DNA of 47,625 nucleotides from Spirochaetaceae bacterium. Lineage in GTDB: Bacteria; Spirochaetota; Spirochaetia; Treponematales; Breznakiellaceae. The notes under the pieces are model-generated. The model had not been told where the DNA came from and did no database searches. It saw nothing but the letters and a program-made list of their open reading frames with translations. Position numbers and translations under genes: made by a program. Each line of letters begins with the position of its first letter. Positions within the stretch are counted from its first letter, which is position 1. The DNA lies in contig JAISLT010000054.1 of the NCBI GenBank assembly GCA_031277165.1, forward strand, positions 1 through 47,625, in the 5' to 3' direction. Below are positions 43,818-47,625 of this stretch, piece after piece.

Positions 43818-44781
43818 ACCCTGCCGGACCCCCTTGCCTTCCCCCCTCCTGCCGGGTTTCAATGGGGATGTGATAAAAGAAGAAAAGGTCCTCCTGGCCG
43901 CCTTTCTGGACGCGGCGGAGGATTACCTGGCCGGAGGGTACCGTAAAGACCGGGAACCCTGGGAATATACCGGCGACCCTCCGGTGGAGGAATTGTCCGC
44001 GGAAAGGGCCCGGCAAGTACCGGCGGGGCTCCGGGGGGAACCGCGGGAAGCTCCCACGGAGTTCCCGGTAAGCCCGGCGGGGCATCGAGGGGGACCCCGG
44101 GGGACTCCACCGAAACTCCATGTAAGCCCGGAAAATACCGGGGCGGACCCGGAGGACAGCCTTGAAAAAATTGCCGGGGACATAGACCGCTGTACCCGCT
44201 GCGAACTCTGCAAAACCCGGACCCATACGGTGCCCGGCGAGGGGGTCCCCCATCCCCTGGTGATGGTTGTGGGGGAAGGTCCCGGAGCCGAGGAAGATGC
44301 CTCGGGAAGGCCCTTTGTGGGCCGGGCGGGACAGCTCCTGGACCGGATGCTGGATTCCAGGGGAAAGATAGGCCTTTCCAGGACAAGCAACTGTTATATC
44401 GCAAACATAGTAAAGTGCCGGCCCCCGGGGAACCGGAACCCCCAGCCCGGCGAAATTACCGCCTGCACCCCCTTTCTTATACGGCAAATCAAGATCCTTA
44501 TGCCTTCGGTTATCCTTGCCGCGGGAAACACCGCCGCCAAAACCCTGCTGGACAGTACCGAAGGAATTACCCGGCTTCGGGGGATCTTTACGGTGTTTTC
44601 CGGGGCCCTGTTTATGGATCCCCCGGTACGGATCCCCCTGCTTCCGACCTTTCATCCCAGCGCCCTGTTAAGGGATGAAACCCTTAAGGTTCCCGTTTGG
44701 GAAGATCTAAAGACCCTTCGGGCAAAACTCTGCGAGGTTGACCAAGCCTATGCCGCGGAGATGGCCAAGACACCCCTATGA
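43810..44781 (+). CDS. udg: Family 4 uracil-DNA glycosylase (Fe-S)
   Basis: The core (about residues 115-310) has CTRCELC and a further pair of Cys (CYIANIVKC, then ITACTPF) for the 4Fe-4S cluster, GEGPGAEEDASGRPFVG (water-activating and uracil-binding motif) and FHPSALLRD. It removes uracil from DNA. The first 110 residues are a low-complexity Pro/Gly/Arg-rich segment with no family match. The start is uncertain; a GTG at 43810 overlaps nrdG, and a GTG at 43870 is an alternative. It is followed by priA. Confidence 0.88.
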   Translation: MNEPCRTPLPSPLLPGFNGDVIKEEKVLLAAFLDAAEDYLAGGYRKDREPWEYTGDPPVEELSAERARQVPAGLRGEPREAPTEFPVSPAGHRGGPRGTPPKLHVSPENTGADPEDSLEKIAGDIDRCTRCELCKTRTHTVPGEGVPHPLVMVVGEGPGAEEDASGRPFVGRAGQLLDRMLDSRGKIGLSRTSNCYIANIVKCRPPGNRNPQPGEITACTPFLIRQIKILMPSVILAAGNTAAKTLLDSTEGITRLRGIFTVFSGALFMDPPVRIPLLPTFHPSALLRDETLKVPVWEDLKTLRAKLCEVDQAYAAEMAKTPL

Positions 44782-44797
44782 GCAGGGTAAAACGTCC

Positions 44798-46810
44798 ATG
44801 ACCTGCCTGGAGGTCGTCTTCAATATACCCCTGGGCCGGTCCTACACCTATCTGCCGGACGAAAAAGGAGAGGCCCGTACCGGCAAGCGGGTGATGCTTC
44901 CCTTTGGCCGCCGGGAAAGCCTGGGATACGTGGTGGGGGAACTCCAGGCCCTTCCCCCCGGCCTGGACAGCGAAAAACTAAAGCGGGTCCGCCGGGTGGT
45001 GGATCCGGAACCGGTTTTTGACGGGGCCGACATTAGCCTGGCCCGCTGGATGGCGTCCTACTATTTTTGCGGCCCCGGCGAAGCCCTCGCGGCGATGATT
45101 CCCTCCGGCAGGAGAACGGGCAGCTATTCCGCCTTTTCCGACGAGGAAACCGAAAACCTTATACTGTCGGCGGAACAGCGGCAAGCCCTGGAGGGCCTTC
45201 TGGAAGAGGCCGCCAGGGCCCGCAGAAAAAAAGACGCCGAAGGCCCGGATGAGGGGGGCGCCGCAAAAACCCCGGTAATGGCCTACCTTTACGGCATCAC
45301 CGGATCCGGCAAGACCGAGGTGTATCTGCACCTGGCGGAACGGATCCTCCGGGAAGGAAAATCCGTTATTTACCTGGTGCCGGAGATCTCCCTTACCCAC
45401 CAGACGGCGGAACTTATTGGCCGGCGTTTCGGCGCCGCCGCCACAACCCTCCATTCAGGAATGACCGGCAGCGAACGGCTTACCGAGTGGATGAGGATAC
45501 GCCGCGGCGAGGTTCTGATTGTGGCGGGCCCCCGGAGCGCCGTCTTTGCGCCGGTACGAAACCTGGGGCTGGTGATTATCGATGAGGAACAGGACGGATC
45601 CTATAAATCGGGGAACACCCCCCGGTACCATGCCCGGCAGATCGCCATGCGCCGCTGTGCCGGCGAGGGAGCCCTGCTGCTGCTGGGATCCGCCACCCCC
45701 TCCGCAGAAGCATGGGAAGGCATGAGGGGGGGCTCCATTCGGCGCTTCAACCTAAGCGTCCGCCTGGCCGGGGGTACGCTGCCCCAGATTATTCCCGTGA
45801 GCCTTGAAAAAACCGAGGGCTGCCTAACCGGGGAATTAAAAGAAGAGATCCGGACCACCGCCCGGATGGGCCGGCAGACTATTTTGTTCCTTAACCGCCG
45901 GGGATTTGCGTATTTTTACCACTGCCGTAACTGCGGGTTTGAACTAACCTGCAAACGCTGCTCCGTTTCCCTTACCTACCACAAGAGCCGCCACCGGGCG
46001 GTGTGCCATTACTGCGGGTACGAGAGTTCCCCCCCCCTTTTTTGTCCCCAGTGTGGTTCCCTGGAAGCGGGATTTACCGGCTTCGGCACCGAGTTTATCG
46101 AAGAGGAAGTACGACGGACCTTTCCCGATCTTCAAATTAGAAGGGCCGACGCGGACACCACCGGAAGAAAGGGAAGCCTTAAAGAGATGCTCGACATTTT
46201 TAGGGCCGGAAGAATCGACATACTCCTGGGGACCCAAATGGTTGCCAAGGGACTTAATTTTCCCGGGGTGCGGCTGGTGGGGGTGATTTTTGCCGACACG
46301 GGTCTTCACTTGCCGGACTTTCGCGCCGCGGAACGGACCTTTTCTCTTTTGGTCCAGGTCGCAGGCCGGGCGGGCCGTTACTTTCCTGACGGCAAGGTGA
46401 TAGTCCAAACCCTTCGTCCCGCGGATCCGGCTATTAACCGGGCCTGCGTTCTGGACGTGGAAGGCTTCTACGAAAACGAACTTCGCCAGCGCGCCGCCCT
46501 GGGGTTTCCCCCCTATTCGCGGCTTATCCGCTTTACCATCCGATCCCGGAAAGAAGAACGGGCCGGAAAAGCCGCCGCACGGCTGGCAGCGCTGGTACGG
46601 CGGGCCCTTCCCCCGGGGGCGGAACTGCTGGGCCCCGCAGAATGTCCCATCGGTATCCAGAACGGCAGCTACCGCCGGCAGATCCTTTTACGGGGAAAAT
46701 CCATGGGGCCCCTGCACCGGGCCGCCGCCATTGCCCTGGACCAGTATGGGCAAAACAAGGATCCGGGGGTTTACCTTGAAACGGATGTGGATCCGGTTAA
46801 TCTGCTCTAA
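44798..46810 (+). CDS. priA: Primosomal helicase PriA
   Basis: A 670-residue protein from the ATG at 44798. It has the DNA-binding N-terminus, Walker A GITGSGKTE, the DEEQ box (IIDEEQDGSYKS), the zinc site with CRNCGF, CKRCS, CHYCGYESS and CPQCG, and the motor motifs (GTQMVAKGLNFPGVRLVGVI, QVAGRAGR). It restarts stalled replication forks. An ATG at 44738 would add 20 residues inside udg and is less likely. It ends the nrd operon. Confidence 0.96.
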   Translation: MTCLEVVFNIPLGRSYTYLPDEKGEARTGKRVMLPFGRRESLGYVVGELQALPPGLDSEKLKRVRRVVDPEPVFDGADISLARWMASYYFCGPGEALAAMIPSGRRTGSYSAFSDEETENLILSAEQRQALEGLLEEAARARRKKDAEGPDEGGAAKTPVMAYLYGITGSGKTEVYLHLAERILREGKSVIYLVPEISLTHQTAELIGRRFGAAATTLHSGMTGSERLTEWMRIRRGEVLIVAGPRSAVFAPVRNLGLVIIDEEQDGSYKSGNTPRYHARQIAMRRCAGEGALLLLGSATPSAEAWEGMRGGSIRRFNLSVRLAGGTLPQIIPVSLEKTEGCLTGELKEEIRTTARMGRQTILFLNRRGFAYFYHCRNCGFELTCKRCSVSLTYHKSRHRAVCHYCGYESSPPLFCPQCGSLEAGFTGFGTEFIEEEVRRTFPDLQIRRADADTTGRKGSLKEMLDIFRAGRIDILLGTQMVAKGLNFPGVRLVGVIFADTGLHLPDFRAAERTFSLLVQVAGRAGRYFPDGKVIVQTLRPADPAINRACVLDVEGFYENELRQRAALGFPPYSRLIRFTIRSRKEERAGKAAARLAALVRRALPPGAELLGPAECPIGIQNGSYRRQILLRGKSMGPLHRAAAIALDQYGQNKDPGVYLETDVDPVNLL

Positions 46811-46812
46811 GG

Positions 46813-46860
46813 TTCTGTCCAAATGAATATAAAAATCCACGAAGTGTGACAGGCTCCTAG
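46813..46860 (-). repeat. Repeat copy D (truncated)
   Basis: On the minus strand it reads CTAGGAGCCTGTCACACTT (the family head, 46842-46860), then CGTGGATTTTTATATTCAT. The second arm of the hairpin is missing. It lies between priA and the DtxR-type gene. Confidence 0.75.
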
Positions 46861-46895
46861 ACAATTACACCGGATTTTTGGGATACTTAAGGGCT

Positions 46896-47258
46896 ATGAC
46901 AGAATCTTTGGAAGACTATCTTGAAATGGTAAGTTTCCTTTCCGATGATGGGGCCGTCCGGGTAACGGACATTGCATCCCGGCTGGGGGTTTCTAAACCT
47001 TCGGTGCTTAATGCCCTTAAAACCCTGGAAGAACAGGGCTTGCTGGAACACGGGCGTTACCAGGGGGTTTCTTTAACTACCAGGGGCAGGCAAAAGGCCT
47101 CGGAGATACGAAGACGGCACCACTTCCTTACGGATTTTCTGATCCGGGTGGTAGGGGTAAGTTCCCAAACCGCAGAGCGGGACGCCTGTAAAATGGAGCA
47201 CGTGCTTTCGCCGGAAACCCTTAAAAAAATGCAGGAAATGAGCGTCCGAAAACGCTGA
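46896..47258 (+). CDS. DtxR/MntR-family metal-dependent regulator
   Basis: This 120-residue protein has a winged helix (VTDIASRLGVSKPSVLNAL, LTTRGRQKA) and MntR-type metal ligands, namely Glu/Asp near the N-terminus (TESLEDYLE), His in RRHHFLTDFL and ERDACKMEH. It likely senses Mn or Fe and represses uptake genes. It lacks the SH3-like third domain of full DtxR, as MntR does. The ATG at 46896 is preferred over 46878. Targets are not in this window. Confidence 0.85.
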   Translation: MTESLEDYLEMVSFLSDDGAVRVTDIASRLGVSKPSVLNALKTLEEQGLLEHGRYQGVSLTTRGRQKASEIRRRHHFLTDFLIRVVGVSSQTAERDACKMEHVLSPETLKKMQEMSVRKR

Positions 47259-47461
47259 CAGCCTGCTGCATAGGAGTTTGTCCAAGATAGATAGCGATAT
47301 GATGGACAAAGAAGGGGCGCTGATATGACGGCTACATGAAAAGTTTAGTGCCCCACCCTGCGCCGGAAGACAAAGCGTTCATGGAAAAAAATAGCCGCCG
47401 CGGGTACGGAAAAGCCGGTGGTTCACCAAGGTTAATTAACAACACACGGATAGCCGTCCCC
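47259..47461. other. Intergenic stretch
   Basis: Two hundred bases without a convincing gene. A 46-codon + frame from 47337 (MKSLVPHPAPEDKAFMEKNS) has no ribosome site or recognised family. A weak relative of the repeat family (GGAGTTTGTCC, near 47271) is possible. Confidence 0.4.
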
Positions 47462-47490
47462 TTGACAAAGGGGTAAAATTTGTTTAATGT
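47462..47490 (+). promoter_or_regulatory. Strong sigma70-type promoter
   Basis: TTGACA (47462-47467), 17 bases, TAATGT (47485-47490). It precedes the partial radical SAM gene by about 28 bases. AAGGA before the ATG is a ribosome site, so this one has an ordinary leader. Confidence 0.75.
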
Positions 47491-47518
47491 GCAGACCTGT
47501 ACTAAAAAAGGACGGGCC

Positions 47519-47625
47519 ATGAAAACAAAACGGACGGGGAGTTCCTTCAATTCCCTCAACTCAAAAAGAAAACTGGAATCCGTGTTTCTTTTTACCACCG
47601 GGAAATGCAACGCCAAATGCGCCAT
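47519..47625 (+). CDS. Radical SAM protein, N-terminal fragment at window edge
   Basis: The frame from the ATG at 47519 runs off the end of the window. It reads MKTKRTGSSFNSLNSKRKLE, then SVFLFTTGKCNAKCAM, the start of a CxxxCxxC radical SAM cluster. Substrate and family cannot be decided from 35 residues. Confidence 0.7.
   Translation, partial: MKTKRTGSSFNSLNSKRKLESVFLFTTGKCNAKCA

Noticed and set aside
47332-47625. 97-codon - strand frame at the window end
   Set aside because: It is antisense to a well-placed promoter, ribosome site and radical SAM N-terminus on the + strand.

Overview
The window looks like a compact, GC-rich spirochete chromosome, most likely a Treponema relative of the termite-gut type. 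This is inferred from gene content: an LptD-like outer-membrane protein with a SAP-like N-terminus, treponeme-style lipoproteins, tandem DUF115 proteins, a BspA-type leucine-rich-repeat protein, an Rpn-type nuclease remnant and an anaerobic ribonucleotide reductase. No rRNA, tRNA, CRISPR array or intact transposon was seen. Genes are packed into operons with ATGA overlaps, and some convergent genes overlap at their 3' ends.

Layout. 1-650: a dinucleotide repeat and a gene-poor stretch with a dispersed repeat. 653-4917 (-): Hen1 and Pnkp, an RNA repair pair. 5006-9224 (-): pstC-pstA-pstB-phoU-phoB behind a PHO-box-like array; no pstS or phoR is visible. 9575-11890 (-): azlC-azlD and an SPFH/SHOCT protein. 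12024-14666 (+): a DEAH helicase. 14626-18539 (-): two signal peptidase I paralogs, hemW and a lipoprotein. 18603-20617 (+): a PEGA/formylglycine-enzyme-like protein and smpB. 20598-21056 (-): a DivIC/FtsB-like protein. 21345-27392 (+): an acidic protein, an unknown protein and two DUF115 proteins. 27379-33605 (-): lptD-like and uvrA. 33606-35040: repeats, a leucine-rich-repeat surface protein and a nuclease remnant. 35041-37015 (-): coaD, then rpmF-acpP-rnc. 37155-38470 (+): a lipoprotein and a HEAT-repeat protein. 38536-39657 (-): a glycosyltransferase. 39951-46810 (+): nrdR-nrdD-(glycyl-radical/redoxin fusion)-nrdG-udg-priA. 46896-47258 (+): a DtxR/MntR-type regulator. 47519-end (+): the start of a radical SAM gene.

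The most striking system is the class III ribonucleotide reductase. nrdD stops after its zinc site and lacks the glycyl radical motif. That motif is at the start of the next gene, fused to a CPAC redoxin. The 134-base gap between them holds a predicted three-way-junction RNA and the head of a repeat family found elsewhere in the window. The operon is preceded by a sigma70-type promoter with two NrdR-box-like sites and a leader with two hairpins.

Two other patterns run through the window. One is a family of palindromic repeats (9.5, 15.6, 33.8, 42.5 and 46.8 kb), one copy of which forms the N-terminal coding region of a lipoprotein gene. The other is a recurring arrangement in which the -10 box lies only 6 bases before the start codon, suggesting leaderless mRNAs for hen1, hrpA, the PEGA/SUMF1 gene, uvrA and a glycosyltransferase.
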